Notes: a model not told the origin generated them from the sequence alone. Positions 36,728 to 46,965 are shown, counted from the stretch's first letter. The stretch: DNA of 64,000 nucleotides from Ochrobactrum sp. CM-21-5 (GCF_014253075.1 NZ_JACLZJ010000001.1:1302001-1366000), one strand, 5' to 3'. Program-made: numbers and translations.

Positions 36728-38230
36728 ATGTCCCTTATCGATACGCGCACGCCAGAACCCAAACGTTTCATTTCAGGCGCCACCGGCGACTGGGAAGTCG
36801 TCATCGGCATGGAAGTCCATGCGCAGGTCACATCGGAGTCCAAACTGTTCTCCGGGGCCTCGACGTCGTTCGGTGCAGAACCGAATTCAAACGTCTCGCT
36901 CGTTGACGCAGCGATGCCGGGTATGCTGCCTGTCATCAATCTGGAATGTGTGAAACAGGCTGTGCGCACCGGCATCGGTCTCAACGCCCAGATCAACCTG
37001 AAATCGGTTTTTGATCGCAAGAACTATTTCTATCCCGATCTGCCGCAGGGCTATCAGATATCCCAGTTCAAGCAGCCGATTGTTGGTGAAGGCAAGATCA
37101 TGATTTCGGTCGGGCCGGACAATAAGGGCCAGTTCGAAGATGTGGAGATTGGCATTGAACGGCTGCATCTGGAGCAGGATGCGGGCAAGTCCATGCACGA
37201 CCAGCATCCGACCATGTCCTATGTGGACCTCAACCGTTCTGGTGTGGCGCTGATGGAAATCGTGTCCAAGCCTGACCTGCGTTCGTCAGATGAAGCGCGT
37301 GCTTATTTGACCAAGCTGCGCACCATCGTACGTTACCTGGGCACTTGCGACGGCAATATGGACGAAGGTTCCATGCGTGCCGACGTCAACGTATCGGTAC
37401 GCCGTCCGGGTGGCGAATTCGGCACGCGCTGTGAGATCAAGAACGTCAATTCGATCCGTTTCGTCGGTCAGGCAATTGAATATGAAGCACGCCGCCAGAT
37501 CGCCATTCTCGAAGATGGTGGCTCCATCGATCAGGAAACCCGCCTTTTTGACCCGGTAAAAGGTGAAACGCGATCCATGCGCTCCAAAGAAGAAGCGCAC
37601 GACTATCGTTATTTCCCCGATCCAGATCTCTTGCCGCTCGAATTCGATCAGGCTTTTGTGGACGCGCTTGCCGCCGATCTGCCGGAGCTTCCAGACGAGA
37701 AGAAGCAGCGTCTGGTCGAGAAGCAGGGCATTTCCGTTTACGATGCGTCGATCCTCGTCACCGAGAAGGCTATCGCTGATTATTATGAAGCGGTAGCGAA
37801 AGGCCGTGACGGCAAGGCTGCCGCCAACTGGGTCATCAACGATCTGCTGGGTGCGTTGAACAAGGCTGGCAAAGGCATTGAAGAATCACCGCTTTCGCCG
37901 GACCAGCTCGGAGCTATCATCGATCTCATCAAGGAAGGAACGATTTCGGGCAAGATCGCAAAGGATCTCTTCGAAATCATCTGGAATGAAGGTGGTGACC
38001 CGAAGGTAGTCGTTGAAGAGCGTGGTCTGAAACAGGTAACCGATACCGGTGCTATCGAGAAAACCGTTGACGACGTGATAGCCGCGAACCCGGACAAGGT
38101 CGAACAGGCCAAGGCCAAGCCGACGCTGGCAGGCTGGTTCGTCGGTCAGGTCATGAAGGCAACTGGCGGAAAAGCCAATCCGCAGGCGGTCAACGAACTG
38201 GTCAAGGCCAAGCTCGGGATCGAAGAGTAA
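36728..38230 (+). CDS. gatB: Aspartyl/glutamyl-tRNA amidotransferase subunit B
   Basis: Kinase/transamidase subunit that converts Glu-tRNA-Gln (and Asp-tRNA-Asn) to the amide form together with GatA and GatC, which are not in this window. The 500-residue protein has the [12 protein letters not shown] start and KLFSGAS block, [15 protein letters not shown], the [14 protein letters not shown] core and a C-terminal YqeY-like tail (LVKAKLG). Its stop overlaps the next start by one base. Confidence 0.96.
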   Translation: MSLIDTRTPEPKRFISGATGDWEVVIGMEVHAQVTSESKLFSGASTSFGAEPNSNVSLVDAAMPGMLPVINLECVKQAVRTGIGLNAQINLKSVFDRKNYFYPDLPQGYQISQFKQPIVGEGKIMISVGPDNKGQFEDVEIGIERLHLEQDAGKSMHDQHPTMSYVDLNRSGVALMEIVSKPDLRSSDEARAYLTKLRTIVRYLGTCDGNMDEGSMRADVNVSVRRPGGEFGTRCEIKNVNSIRFVGQAIEYEARRQIAILEDGGSIDQETRLFDPVKGETRSMRSKEEAHDYRYFPDPDLLPLEFDQAFVDALAADLPELPDEKKQRLVEKQGISVYDASILVTEKAIADYYEAVAKGRDGKAAANWVINDLLGALNKAGKGIEESPLSPDQLGAIIDLIKEGTISGKIAKDLFEIIWNEGGDPKVVVEERGLKQVTDTGAIEKTVDDVIAANPDKVEQAKAKPTLAGWFVGQVMKATGGKANPQAVNELVKAKLGIEE

Positions 38231-38733
38231 TGTGGGTCCGAAGTGCGACTGAGGCCGATCTGAAAGCGGTTCATGAACTGCTCGTATCGACCTGGCACGC
38301 GACTTTTGACGATATTCTGGGCCGGGAGATGGTTGATGCCATCACTGGCCAGTGGCACAGTCTCGCGGCGCTGAAGGCCAATCTGAAGAAGCCTTATTCG
38401 GAGTTCGTCGTCGCCGATAACGGCGAGGGCAGCATCGACGGCATGGCTTTTGCAAGTCAGACTGAGGCGGGCAAGGCATCGCTGCATCAGCTCTATGTGC
38501 GTCCGGACGCGCAGGTTCAGGGTGTGGGTACGATGTTGCTTGCCGAGATAGAGATGGCGTTTCCGGACGTGCGCAAGATCAGGCTGGAAGTGATCGAGAA
38601 GAACGCCAGGGCGTTAAAATTCTACGAACGCAAAGGTTATGTGCAGGTTGGACGCAATGACGACTGGGGCGAGCCTCACTGTCGAGAATCTGTGCTGGTT
38701 CTGGAAAAGTCGCTGGAAAGCTGGAGCATGTGA
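38230..38733 (+). CDS. GNAT-family N-acetyltransferase
   Basis: A 167-residue acetyltransferase with the GNAT order: a substrate-side N-terminus (WVRSATEADLKAVHELL), motif A around LHQLYVRPDAQVQGVGTMLL (acetyl-CoA pyrophosphate loop), then ALKFYERKGY. Substrate unknown. TAATG overlap with gatB indicates translational coupling. Confidence 0.9.
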   Translation: MWVRSATEADLKAVHELLVSTWHATFDDILGREMVDAITGQWHSLAALKANLKKPYSEFVVADNGEGSIDGMAFASQTEAGKASLHQLYVRPDAQVQGVGTMLLAEIEMAFPDVRKIRLEVIEKNARALKFYERKGYVQVGRNDDWGEPHCRESVLVLEKSLESWSM

Positions 38734-38858
38734 AGCTCTTCATACTCTTGTGACAGCGGCAACTTGACTCTTGCCTTGACCGGGCGATAGGGCCATAAGC
38801 GAGGAAAATGCGACAACTTCGGTTGTTTGCGGCAATGATGGATCTGGAAAAGGCCATG

Positions 38859-39266
38859 ATGAAATTTCTTACACAAGTCTTCACGTGGTGGAACGGTCAG
38901 ACACTGGGAACCCGTTTCCACACCTGGCGCAAGGGTGAGCGCGTCGGTGAGGACGAATTCGGTAATGTCTATTATCAGGGCGGCAAAGACTCCGAAGGTC
39001 GTACGCGTCGTTGGGTGATTTACAACGGCTATGCGGAAGCAAGCGCTATTCCTTCTGGCTGGCATGGCTGGATGCATCATCGTGTCGATACGCCTCCAAG
39101 CAAAGAAGATTATAAGCCTCGTGACTGGCAGAAGCCTCATCTGCAGAACCTGACCGGTTCACCTTTGGCTTACCGTCCGAAAGGTTCGATCGCCTTGCCG
39201 GGCACGCAGCCAGCGGAACGCCCGCGCGTTACCGGTGAATACGACGCCTGGACACCGGGAAACTGA
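38859..39266 (+). CDS. NDUFA12/B17.2-like complex I accessory subunit
   Basis: A 135-residue homologue of the mitochondrial complex I subunit NDUFA12. The pattern WWNGQTLGTRFHTWRKG, VGEDEFGNVYYQ, RRWVIYNG, ASAIPSGWHGWMHHR and the WQKPHLQN-TGS end are clear. In alphaproteobacteria this supernumerary subunit belongs to NADH:ubiquinone oxidoreductase. ATG 38859 gives the family N-terminus (MKFL); earlier in-frame starts exist. The nuo operon is not here. Confidence 0.92.
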   Translation: MKFLTQVFTWWNGQTLGTRFHTWRKGERVGEDEFGNVYYQGGKDSEGRTRRWVIYNGYAEASAIPSGWHGWMHHRVDTPPSKEDYKPRDWQKPHLQNLTGSPLAYRPKGSIALPGTQPAERPRVTGEYDAWTPGN

Positions 39267-39282
39267 TAATTCTGTAAAGCTT

Positions 39283-39315
39283 GTCCGGCGCTGCTATCAG
39301 CGCCGGATTTTTGTT
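39283..39315 (+). terminator. Terminator after NDUFA12-like gene
   Basis: TCCGGCGCTG, CTAT loop, CAGCGCCGGA then TTTTTGTTTT: a perfect 10-bp stem and T-run. Confidence 0.93.
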
Positions 39316-39462
39316 TTCCCGCCTTTACCCGGCAAAAAAGCGAAAAGGTTTGAGGATAGAGAGGCTGCCGTAGGCCGGCACGCTCATTGAGGGTTGCGAC
39401 AGGGCAACGAATCGTCACATTTCGTGCTTAGGAATTATTCCGGCTTTATTTAACCATCTTTG

Positions 39463-39933
39463 ATGCGGATTTCCGTTTTGACGAAGCATTTTCTTGGCAT
39501 GTCAGGTTACGTAAACCAGAAGGTCAGAAAGGCCGTTCAGGTCTCTCTGGTTTCACTTCTGACAAGCTCCGGCGGCGTCTATACCGCGCATGCCGAGCGG
39601 ATTTCCAATCCGGTCGCGGAATTCTCGGGTCTGGATAAGATCACCGGGCGTATCACGACATTCGACGTGTATATCAATGAGACGGTGCAGTTCGGCGCGC
39701 TTCAGGTGACGCCGAAGGTCTGCTATTCGCGTACGGAAGATGAGGCGCCACGCACTGACAGTTTCGTCGAGGTGGACGAGATTACACTGGACCGCAAGAT
39801 TCGCCGTATTTTTACGGGGTGGATGTTCGCTGACAGTCCGGGTCTTAATGCTGTTGAGCACCCCATTTACGATGTCTGGCTGAAAGACTGCAAACAAAAG
39901 TCGGATGTGCCGCCGCCGGATCAGCGCAAATAA
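39463..39933 (+). CDS. DUF2155 secreted protein
   Basis: A 156-residue protein with a signal peptide (cleavage likely after AHA, about residue 43-45) and the DUF2155 core: ITTFDVYINETVQFGALQVTPKVCYSR, FTGWMFADSPGLNAVEHPIYDVWL-x-C. The two cysteines could pair. Function is unknown, though it is commonly next to the NDUFA12 homologue in alphaproteobacteria. Starts at 39463 or 39499 are both possible. Confidence 0.85.
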   Translation: MRISVLTKHFLGMSGYVNQKVRKAVQVSLVSLLTSSGGVYTAHAERISNPVAEFSGLDKITGRITTFDVYINETVQFGALQVTPKVCYSRTEDEAPRTDSFVEVDEITLDRKIRRIFTGWMFADSPGLNAVEHPIYDVWLKDCKQKSDVPPPDQRK

Positions 39934-39955
39934 GCGCTTGATAGAGGCGCCCGAG

Positions 39956-40017
39956 CTAGAGCATTTCCAGTGCGTAGCGGTTATACGACAAACATTTCCA
40001 TCAGCACAGGAACCGCT
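39956..40017. repeat. Intergenic palindromic element starting CTAGAGCATTT
   Basis: A copy of CTAGAGCATTTCCAG at 39956, with an internal inverted repeat AGCGGTT (39976) / AACCGCT (40010). Similar AGAGCATTT starts occur at 42014 and 46906. Looks like a short dispersed element. Confidence 0.45.
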
Positions 40018-40632
40018 TTAGAACCGGGATATCCCTTCGAGGGCCTGTTCCAGTATTTTTTCGTATTTCTTCCGGGGAATTTCCACCGCGCCAAGGCGTT
40101 TCAGATGCGGAGTGATGAATTGCGTATCGAGCAGCACAAAACCCTGCTTGGACAAATGCTGTACGAGATAAGCGAGACAGACCTTTGAAGCGTCACGCTT
40201 GCGCGTGAACATGCTTTCGCCAAAAAAAGCCCGGCCCAAAGTCACGCCGTAGAGACCGCCGACCAGTTCGCCGTCATGCCATGCCTCAACGGTATGGCAG
40301 TGGCCGATTTCAAACAGTTGCTTGTAGGCACTGCGAATAGGAGTGTTGATCCAGGTACGGGCGCGTTCGCCGGAACCGCTGGCACATCCTGCAATGACAC
40401 CTTCGAAGTCGGTATCGAGCTTGATATCGAAGATGCCTTGGCGAATTGTTTTTTGAAGACTTCGCGGCATGTGGAAGCCATCTAGCGGAATGATACCACG
40501 TTTTTCAGGGCGAACCCAGAAAACCTCCAGATCATCCGCCTCCTCGGCCATCGGGAAAACTCCGGTGGCATATGCCCGCAGGAGCAGCTCCGGCTCGATT
40601 GAATAGTCGTCCGGGGATGCTCCTGCGGCCAC
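40018..40632 (-). CDS. aat: Leucyl/phenylalanyl-tRNA--protein transferase
   Basis: Adds Leu or Phe to N-terminal Lys/Arg of proteins, marking them for ClpAP in the N-end-rule pathway. The 204-residue protein shows [35 protein letters not shown] and the [27 protein letters not shown] catalytic block. GTG 40632 gives the usual length and begins 5 bp after the accC stop; a TTG at 40686 would overlap accC by about 49 bp and is less likely. Last gene of the minus-strand block. Confidence 0.92.
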   Translation of the reverse strand: MAAGASPDDYSIEPELLLRAYATGVFPMAEEADDLEVFWVRPEKRGIIPLDGFHMPRSLQKTIRQGIFDIKLDTDFEGVIAGCASGSGERARTWINTPIRSAYKQLFEIGHCHTVEAWHDGELVGGLYGVTLGRAFFGESMFTRKRDASKVCLAYLVQHLSKQGFVLLDTQFITPHLKRLGAVEIPRKKYEKILEQALEGISRF

Positions 40633-40637
40633 GATGT

Positions 40638-41996
40638 TTAAGCGTCCCGGTTTTCGGATTTTCCTGCCAGGTATTTTTCCAGCCAATGGATATCATAATC
40701 GCCATTGGCGATATCCTGATTGGAAATCAGGTCCTGAAACAGGGGCAGGGTCGTCTTGACGCCATCAACCACAAACTCGTCGAGCGCGCGCCGCAGGCGC
40801 ATCATGCATTCGACGCGATTACGTCCGTGCACGATCAGCTTGCCGATGAGGCTGTCGTAGTAAGGCGGGATGCGATACCCTGAATACACACCCGAATCCA
40901 CGCGAATACCGAGTCCGCCTGGCGTGTGATAGTGTGTGATCGTTCCAGGCGAAGGCGCGAAGGTACGCGGATCTTCGGCATTGATGCGGCACTCAATGGC
41001 GTGGCCTGAGAAGCGGATGTCCTTCTGCCTCACAGAGAGGCCGAGACCGGCCGCTACACGGATCTGCTCATGCACCAGGTCAATGCCGGTGATGGCTTCC
41101 GTAATCGTATGCTCCACCTGCAGGCGGGTGTTCATTTCAATGAAATAGAATTCACCCTCTTCATAGAGGAACTCGATCGTGCCGGCACCGCGATAGCCAA
41201 GCTCCGCGCAGGCATTTGCGCAGATCATGCCGATCTTTTCGCGCGCTTCGGAGTTGAGAGCCGGAGAATTGGCTTCTTCCCACACTTTCTGGTGGCGACG
41301 CTGCAACGAGCAGTCGCGTTCACCCATGTGGACGGCATTGCCCGCGCCGTCGCCCATGATCTGGACTTCGATATGGCGTGGTTTTGAGAGATATTTCTCG
41401 ATATAAACCGCATCGTCACCGAACGCCGCACCGGCTTCGGTACGCGCCGTCGCAAGAGCAATGGAAAGGTCTTCTTCCGTGTTGGCAACCTTCATGCCGC
41501 GTCCGCCGCCACCGGCGGATGCCTTGATGATGACCGGATAACCGATTTCCTTGGCAATACGCGCAGCTTCCACTTCGTCCGTCACACCGCCATCAGAGCC
41601 GGGAACAACCGGGATGCCCAGGCGCTTGGCCGTGCGCTTGGCCTCGATCTTGTCGCCCATGACGCGGATATGCGAAGCGGTGGGGCCGATAAAGGTGATG
41701 CCATGTGCTTCGAGAATTTCGGCAAACTTGGCGTTCTCCGCAAGAAAGCCATACCCCGGATGGATAGCATCCGCACCGGTGATCTCGCAGGCAGCGACAA
41801 TCTGGTGGATATTCAGATAGCTATCACGCGAGGGAGGGGGGCCGATGCACACGCTTTCGTCGGCCAGACGCACGTGCATCGCATCAGCGTCAGCCGTTGA
41901 GTGAACGGCGACCGTCTTGATGCCTAGTTCCTTGCAGGCCCTAAGCACGCGAAGAGCGATTTCGCCACGATTGGCTATTAGTATCTTTTGAAACAT
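40638..41996 (-). CDS. accC: Acetyl-CoA carboxylase, biotin carboxylase subunit
   Basis: ATP-grasp enzyme that carboxylates biotin on AccB with bicarbonate, the first committed step of fatty-acid synthesis. The 452-residue protein begins [17 protein letters not shown], has the glycine-rich ATP lid [10 protein letters not shown] (about 160-170), the [13 protein letters not shown] block and the [13 protein letters not shown] catalytic segment. It follows accB by about 100 bp in the same operon. Confidence 0.97.
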   Translation of the reverse strand: MFQKILIANRGEIALRVLRACKELGIKTVAVHSTADADAMHVRLADESVCIGPPPSRDSYLNIHQIVAACEITGADAIHPGYGFLAENAKFAEILEAHGITFIGPTASHIRVMGDKIEAKRTAKRLGIPVVPGSDGGVTDEVEAARIAKEIGYPVIIKASAGGGGRGMKVANTEEDLSIALATARTEAGAAFGDDAVYIEKYLSKPRHIEVQIMGDGAGNAVHMGERDCSLQRRHQKVWEEANSPALNSEAREKIGMICANACAELGYRGAGTIEFLYEEGEFYFIEMNTRLQVEHTITEAITGIDLVHEQIRVAAGLGLSVRQKDIRFSGHAIECRINAEDPRTFAPSPGTITHYHTPGGLGIRVDSGVYSGYRIPPYYDSLIGKLIVHGRNRVECMMRLRRALDEFVVDGVKTTLPLFQDLISNQDIANGDYDIHWLEKYLAGKSENRDA

Positions 41997-42013
41997 TGTG
42001 CTTGCTGCCCGAT

Positions 42014-42070
42014 CCTAGAGCATTTTGCAGCCGGGCAATCTCACCCGGCGTTGCTGAAATGCAGCTAAAA
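42014..42070. repeat. Palindromic element between accB and accC
   Basis: CTAGAGCATTTTGCAGCCGGG and CCCGGCGTTGCTGAAATGC form imperfect inverted arms around CAATCTCA. The AGAGCATTT start resembles the elements at 39956 and 46906. It lies inside the accB-accC operon on the transcribed strand, so it would fold in the mRNA. Confidence 0.5.
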
Positions 42071-42096
42071 CAAAAGTCAAACCTATCTCCGTGATC

Positions 42097-42561
42097 CTAC
42101 TCGATCACGACGAGCGGTTCACCGAATTCGACCGGTTGAGCGTCCGCGACCAGAATAGCCTTGACCGTTCCGGCGCGCGGGGCGGGAATCTGGTTCATGG
42201 TCTTCATCGCTTCGATGATAAGGAGCGTCTGCCCTTCCTTCACCTGCGTGCCAACTTCGATGAAATTGCGTGCGCCGGGAGCGGGAGCGAGATAGGCGGT
42301 GCCGACCATTGGCGACGGTACCGCGTTCTTCGCAAGCTCGGCCTTGGTGGCTTCAGCAGTCGGCGCGGCCGCGGCCGGAGCTGCGACGGCAGCAGGGGCA
42401 GCTGGCATGACCGTGGCTGCAGCCTGAACCGTCACCTTGCGGGAAACGCGAATGCGCAGATCACCATGCTCGACTTCAATGTCGGTCAGGTCGGTTTCAT
42501 TGAGAATATCCGCCAGATCGCGGATTGTTTCCTTGTCTATGACGGAATTTTTGCTGGACAT
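42097..42561 (-). CDS. accB: Biotin carboxyl carrier protein of acetyl-CoA carboxylase
   Basis: A 154-residue carrier. An N-terminal domain ([25 protein letters not shown]), an Ala/Pro linker (about 45-75) and the biotinyl domain with the EAMKTMN motif; Lys120 is the biotin site. It is transcribed with aroQ (one base between them) and accC. Confidence 0.97.
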   Translation of the reverse strand: MSSKNSVIDKETIRDLADILNETDLTDIEVEHGDLRIRVSRKVTVQAAATVMPAAPAAVAAPAAAAPTAEATKAELAKNAVPSPMVGTAYLAPAPGARNFIEVGTQVKEGQTLLIIEAMKTMNQIPAPRAGTVKAILVADAQPVEFGEPLVVIE

Positions 42562-42562
42562 A

Positions 42563-43036
42563 TTAGGCCCCTTTTAAGCTTTGCCCGTTGTTTTGTTCTT
42601 CTTTGGCAATTGCCGCAAGTGCGCGCAGGCCGAGCAGGTATCCTTCCGCGCCAAAGCCGCAGATAACGCCCTTGGCGACCGCGGACACATAGGAGTGATG
42701 CCGAAAGGCTTCACGCGCATGAATATTCGACAGATGTACTTCCACAGCCGTTACCTTGGCCGAACGGATGGCATCGTGAATTGCGACCGAAGTATGGCTA
42801 TAGGCAGCAGGATTGATCAGGACATAAGCGTCTTTCTCGCCCGCTTCCTGAATCCAGCTCACCAGTTCGCCTTCATGGTTGGACTGGCGGAAATCGACCA
42901 CCAGACCAAGCAGTTCCGCTTCGCGTTTGCAGCTCGCTGCAATATCCTCGAGCGTTGCAACGCCGTATATACCCGGTTCACGCTTCCCCAAAAGGTTCAG
43001 GTTGGGCCCGTTCAGAACAAAAACTGTTTTCGCCAT
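42563..43036 (-). CDS. aroQ: 3-dehydroquinate dehydratase, type II
   Basis: Third step of the shikimate pathway (dehydroquinate to dehydroshikimate). A 157-residue flavodoxin-like dodecamer subunit with [18 protein letters not shown] (catalytic Tyr and Arg), [12 protein letters not shown] and [17 protein letters not shown] (catalytic His). ATG 43036 is preferred over ATG 43042. It is the usual partner of accBC in alphaproteobacteria. Confidence 0.96.
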   Translation of the reverse strand: MAKTVFVLNGPNLNLLGKREPGIYGVATLEDIAASCKREAELLGLVVDFRQSNHEGELVSWIQEAGEKDAYVLINPAAYSHTSVAIHDAIRSAKVTAVEVHLSNIHAREAFRHHSYVSAVAKGVICGFGAEGYLLGLRALAAIAKEEQNNGQSLKGA

Positions 43037-43227
43037 TTCCATCCGCGATCGATAACGCGTTTACCACTAAACTTCGGTAACACTTCGCATTTCATATAGA
43101 GGGCTTGGAAGCAAGCCGAAAGCCTCTAATTCGTTGCAGGTGTTTTACCAAGGCGGTTTTTCCCGCTATTCTTTGTAAAATAAAGGTGCTTGGGGCAGTT
43201 TTGGCTCATACACCGCATTTTGTGATG

Positions 43228-43274
43228 CCATGGCGCCTGACCGCTTCGTTGAGCGTGAGAGAAAGGCGCCATGG
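43228..43274. repeat. Inverted repeat downstream of DsbA-like gene
   Basis: CCATGGCGCC (43228-43237) and GGCGCCATGG (43265-43274) are perfect 10-bp arms; an inner CGCT/AGCG pair is possible. It ends 8 bp from the stop of the DsbA-like gene, so it may act as its 3' structure, although no clear T-run follows. Confidence 0.6.
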
Positions 43275-43281
43275 AGTTTCG

Positions 43282-44091
43282 CTAGTTTTTCCCAGCCGCT
43301 CTGGCCGCGGCGATTCTTTCTGCCAGCCCTTCAACCCCGATTGCGCCCGGCACGAGTTCGTTGCCGATGATATAAGAAGGCGTGCCAGTGATATTGAGCT
43401 GGCTTGCCAGCTGATAGGTGCTTTGGAAGGCACCTGTAATAGCCGGATCTTGCATTTTCTCGCGCAGTTGGGCTTCATCTGCACCCAACTTGACTGCATC
43501 TGCGATGGCTGTTTCTTCCGTCGCGCGTTCCTGTGCCCCAAGAAGAACCTCGTGGTACTCCTTGTACTTCTCCGGCATGAGCGCCTTGAAGGCTTGCGCG
43601 ACAATATGGGCGCGTACGGAATCCGGTCCCAGAATCGGAAACTCCTTCATCACGAAACGCACATTCTGATCGTTCTTCAATACGGCTTCCATATCGGTAA
43701 GGGCGCGCTTGCAATAACCGCAGTTATAATCGAAAAACTCCACCACTGTGACGTCACCATCCGGATTGCCGAACACGGCATCATGCGCCGGGTCGTAAAG
43801 CGTATCCTTATTGGCAGCTATGGCTTGTTTTACCTGGGCTTGCGCAGCCTCGGCCTGCTTGGTTTCCAGCGCGCTCTGCACTTCCAGAAGCAATTCAGGA
43901 TTCTGGAGCAGGTAATTGCGCACGACATTTTCCATCGCCTGCTGCGACGTCATATTGGACGCTGAATTTTCGACTGGAGCGGACGCAGTAACCCGTGAAG
44001 CCTGATGCCCCATACCCGCGTAATAACCCAGACCCAAGGCAGCAACACCGATGAGGCCGCTCGCGAGTGTTATGGAAACAGCATTCTTCAT
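43282..44091 (-). CDS. DsbA-family periplasmic thiol oxidoreductase
   Basis: A 269-residue protein with a signal/anchor helix (about 5-26), an extra helical N-terminal region (about 45-95, dimerisation-like as in ScsC/Com1), and a thioredoxin-fold domain with the active site CGYC (124-127) in a VVEFFDYNCGYC context. The cis-proline loop TGTPSYIIG follows. It likely oxidises or isomerises disulphides in envelope proteins. GTG 44100 is an alternative start. Confidence 0.9.
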   Translation of the reverse strand: MKNAVSITLASGLIGVAALGLGYYAGMGHQASRVTASAPVENSASNMTSQQAMENVVRNYLLQNPELLLEVQSALETKQAEAAQAQVKQAIAANKDTLYDPAHDAVFGNPDGDVTVVEFFDYNCGYCKRALTDMEAVLKNDQNVRFVMKEFPILGPDSVRAHIVAQAFKALMPEKYKEYHEVLLGAQERATEETAIADAVKLGADEAQLREKMQDPAITGAFQSTYQLASQLNITGTPSYIIGNELVPGAIGVEGLAERIAAARAAGKN

Positions 44092-44144
44092 TCTATTCAC
44101 TTTCGTTTTTCAAAAAGATCACGCCAGGCTTATGACCCGGCACA

Positions 44145-45560
44145 TTATTTTTTCTTTTTCGCGTTGATGATGTCTTGTGCGCGCAGCCAGTCCGGCGAGC
44201 CGGATTTGAATTGTTTTTGCGCGCGGATCGCAAATATCTGGGCCTGCTGTAGTCTCCCGGAGTAATAGTTCATATCCGCAGTAGCCAGATCGGCGCGGGC
44301 CATATCGCCCGATTGGCCGTAAGCCTGAGCAAGATAGCCATAACCGCCGGGGAACTCTGGATCGGAGGCGATGCCCGCTTTTATTTCCTTGATCGCCGTC
44401 GGCATATTTGCCTTGGCACCGGTTAGCATCAGTGCGCGACCATAGCTCATGCGCAAAAGTGGCGACTTGCGCGGATCAAGCGATGAAGCTTGCTTGAAGG
44501 CTTTGGCTGCGCCTGCGGCGTCATTGGCCTTGATGAGAATTTCTCCACGCATTTCGCGAAAATACGGGTTCTTCGGCTGCTCCTTGATGAGGGCATCTAT
44601 TTTTGGCAAAGCCGTGCGTGCCGAACCGTTGAGATAGCTGGAAATGGCATTGCCGTAACGGGCGGCCAGGCCACCGGGATTGTTGCGGAACATCCGCTGA
44701 AGCGCGCCCATATTGCCAACATAGGCCGCGATCTTGGCGCGCGCCATGTCGTGGCGCAGTTGCAGGGCGGCGGAATCGGTCTTGTTGTAGTAAGGGCTTT
44801 TCCGTGCCAGCTCTTCCAGATTGGCAATACGTTCACGTGGGAGAGGGTGACTGATCCGGTACTGATCGATCTGGGTGCCTGAAAGCGAAAGCGCCGAGGC
44901 GAAACGCTGGAACGTATCCAGCATGCCCTTTGTGGACTGGCCTGTCGCGTTGAGATAATTCACCGCCAGCCGGTCTGCAGTCATTTCTTCCGTGCGCTGA
45001 TAATTGAGCAGGCTGCGCATCGCCAGTTCGGTACTGCCCATGGCAATGCCGCCGCCTGCACCGGCTGCAGCGCTGCTGCCGCTCGCGGCTCCCGCTACGC
45101 CCGCCCCGACACCGAGCAGCGCGCCGATGATGGCCATTGTCCGGGCGCGGCTCAGCTGTTCGCGCAGACGATCCTGATGTCCGCCAGCCAGATGTCCCGA
45201 TTCGTGCGCGATGACACCGATGATCTCGTTTGGTGTCTCGGCCTGCATGAGCGCGCCGGTATTGATGAAGATGCGTCGCCCATCCACGAACGCATTGAAG
45301 CTTTGGGAATTGACCAGAATAATGCGAACGCCACGGCTTTTAAGCTTGGCTGCCTTGAGTATCGGAGCGGCATAGTCGGCGATCAGCGCTTCGATTTCGG
45401 CATCGCGAACGATAGGCACACTGCCGCCGCGTGACTGTGCCGATGCGGGCAGGACGCTTGTTGCGGCAATAGCGAGAGCCGAAAACGCTGCAACCGAACG
45501 ACGGATGAGACGGTTGAAAGAAAATGTTCTGGCAGGGAAGGTTGCAGTCATTGTCCCCAT
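44145..45560 (-). CDS. BepA-like M48 metalloprotease with TPR domain
   Basis: A 471-residue periplasmic zinc protease. Signal peptide to ASA|Q (about 41); M48 domain (about 45-260) with the zinc motif HESGH (119-123) and the downstream third ligand in the EEMTADRLAVNYL helix; C-terminal TPR repeats (about 290-460). It resembles BepA/YfgC, which handles outer-membrane protein quality control. ATG 45560 has GAAGG 6 nt upstream. The open frame continues far upstream to 46823, but that part is the antisense of the aminotransferase gene and is not coding. Confidence 0.9.
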   Translation of the reverse strand: MGTMTATFPARTFSFNRLIRRSVAAFSALAIAATSVLPASAQSRGGSVPIVRDAEIEALIADYAAPILKAAKLKSRGVRIILVNSQSFNAFVDGRRIFINTGALMQAETPNEIIGVIAHESGHLAGGHQDRLREQLSRARTMAIIGALLGVGAGVAGAASGSSAAAGAGGGIAMGSTELAMRSLLNYQRTEEMTADRLAVNYLNATGQSTKGMLDTFQRFASALSLSGTQIDQYRISHPLPRERIANLEELARKSPYYNKTDSAALQLRHDMARAKIAAYVGNMGALQRMFRNNPGGLAARYGNAISSYLNGSARTALPKIDALIKEQPKNPYFREMRGEILIKANDAAGAAKAFKQASSLDPRKSPLLRMSYGRALMLTGAKANMPTAIKEIKAGIASDPEFPGGYGYLAQAYGQSGDMARADLATADMNYYSGRLQQAQIFAIRAQKQFKSGSPDWLRAQDIINAKKKK

Positions 45561-45752
45561 AATGGCCTTCGTCCTTCTTCGACTTGGTGCGATTCTTATA
45601 GCCTGTGCCGCAAACTGCCGATAGATCAGCGTGGCACATTGTCCACCCCGTCTGATTTGATCGCCTTTATCCAGAGGTGCTGTTGCTTTACCAATCTGGC
45701 GAATATACGGCGAAGTGCCAAGCCCTGTTTCTGCAACTTTCTGGAGGCAAAG

Positions 45753-46916
45753 TTGAACACTCTTTCCAGCCGCAGCGCGGTCGAGCCTTTTCACGCTATG
45801 GATGTTCTGGCGGAAGCCAATCGCCGCCGGGCGGCGGGCCACCCGATCATTTCCATGGCTGTCGGGCAGCCAGCCGATCCCGCACCGGACGCTGTTCGCC
45901 AGGCGGCGGAACGCGCGCTCAAGGATGGCCGGATCGGCTACACCGATGCGCTCGGTCTGATTGAACTGCGTGAAGCGATTGCTGCTCACTATGCGGATCA
46001 CTATGGCGTTTCCATTTCTCCCGAACGGGTGGCCGTTACAACCGGCTCGTCGGCGGCATTCAATCTGGCCTTCGTGGTCTATTTCGATCCCGGCGACCGT
46101 GTGGCGATCACACGTCCCGGCTATCCGGCTTACCGCAACATTTTGACGGCTCTCGGGCTGGAAGTAGTGGAAATACCGACGGGGCACGGCGCTTCCGCAT
46201 CGCTGACCGCCGAGGCCCTGGCCGCGGCCCATGCCGAAAAGCCGTTGAAAGGCGTATTGTTTGCGAGCCCCGCCAATCCGACTGGCGCAGTCATCAACAA
46301 GCCGGAACTGAAGGCCATTATCGAAACAGCGCGCAATCTTGGCATCAGGGTCATTTCCGACGAGATCTATCATCGGCTTTCCTACGAAACCGATGATGTT
46401 ACGGCGCTGGAAATTGCCGATGATGTGACGATTATCAACTCCTTCTCGAAATATTATTGCATGACGGGCTGGCGCATCGGCTGGATGGTTCTGCCGGACG
46501 CTGATGTGCGAGCGATAGAACGTCTGAGCCAGAGCCTGTATATTTCCGCCCCGGAACTGTCGCAGCGAGCGGCCATCGAAGCCTTTCACGCAACCGCCGA
46601 ACTGGAGTGCGTGAAGGATCGTTACCGCCGGAACCGGCTTATTCTGATGGAGCACCTGCCGAAAATGGGACTGAAACTCGCCGCTCCGATGGACGGCGCT
46701 TTCTATGCTTATTGCGATGTTTCCCGTTTCACCAATGACAGTATGGAATTTGCCCGGCAGATGATCGCCGAGACCAACATCGCGGCCACGCCCGGCCGTG
46801 ACTTCGATCCGCTGGACGGGCACCGCACCATGCGGTTTTCCTATGCCGGAAAAGTGGAAGAAATGGAGGAGGCCATGCAGCGACTGGAAAAGTGGCTTCC
46901 TGGAAAGAGCATTTGA
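45753..46916 (+). CDS. Class I/II PLP-dependent aminotransferase
   Basis: A 387-residue fold-type I enzyme with the aspartate-aminotransferase layout: TGSSAAFNLAF (PLP phosphate), ANPTG (173-177), SDEIYH (202-207), and the Schiff-base Lys233 in NSFSKYYCMTGWRIGW. Substrate unknown; branched-chain or aromatic amino acids are possible. TTG 45753 has a strong GGAGG 5 nt upstream and is chosen; an upstream start at 45639 gives a Cys-rich extension without support. Confidence 0.88.
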   Translation: MNTLSSRSAVEPFHAMDVLAEANRRRAAGHPIISMAVGQPADPAPDAVRQAAERALKDGRIGYTDALGLIELREAIAAHYADHYGVSISPERVAVTTGSSAAFNLAFVVYFDPGDRVAITRPGYPAYRNILTALGLEVVEIPTGHGASASLTAEALAAAHAEKPLKGVLFASPANPTGAVINKPELKAIIETARNLGIRVISDEIYHRLSYETDDVTALEIADDVTIINSFSKYYCMTGWRIGWMVLPDADVRAIERLSQSLYISAPELSQRAAIEAFHATAELECVKDRYRRNRLILMEHLPKMGLKLAAPMDGAFYAYCDVSRFTNDSMEFARQMIAETNIAATPGRDFDPLDGHRTMRFSYAGKVEEMEEAMQRLEKWLPGKSI

Positions 46917-46965
46917 AGCACGTGGTCCAAAAGCCGGAAATGGCTTTGGGGCATACCTGTAAAGG
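46906..46965. repeat. AGAGCATTT-type element overlapping aminotransferase stop
   Basis: AGAGCATTT at 46906 overlaps the stop codon, followed by the hairpin CCAAAAGCC/GGCTTTGG (46927-46949). Related in its start to the elements at 39956 and 42014. Confidence 0.4.

Noticed and set aside
44145..46823. An 892-codon minus-strand open frame covering the M48 gene and the region opposite the aminotransferase
   Set aside because: Only the part after 45560 has signal peptide and M48/TPR motifs. The rest is antisense to a clear aminotransferase and has no family resemblance.
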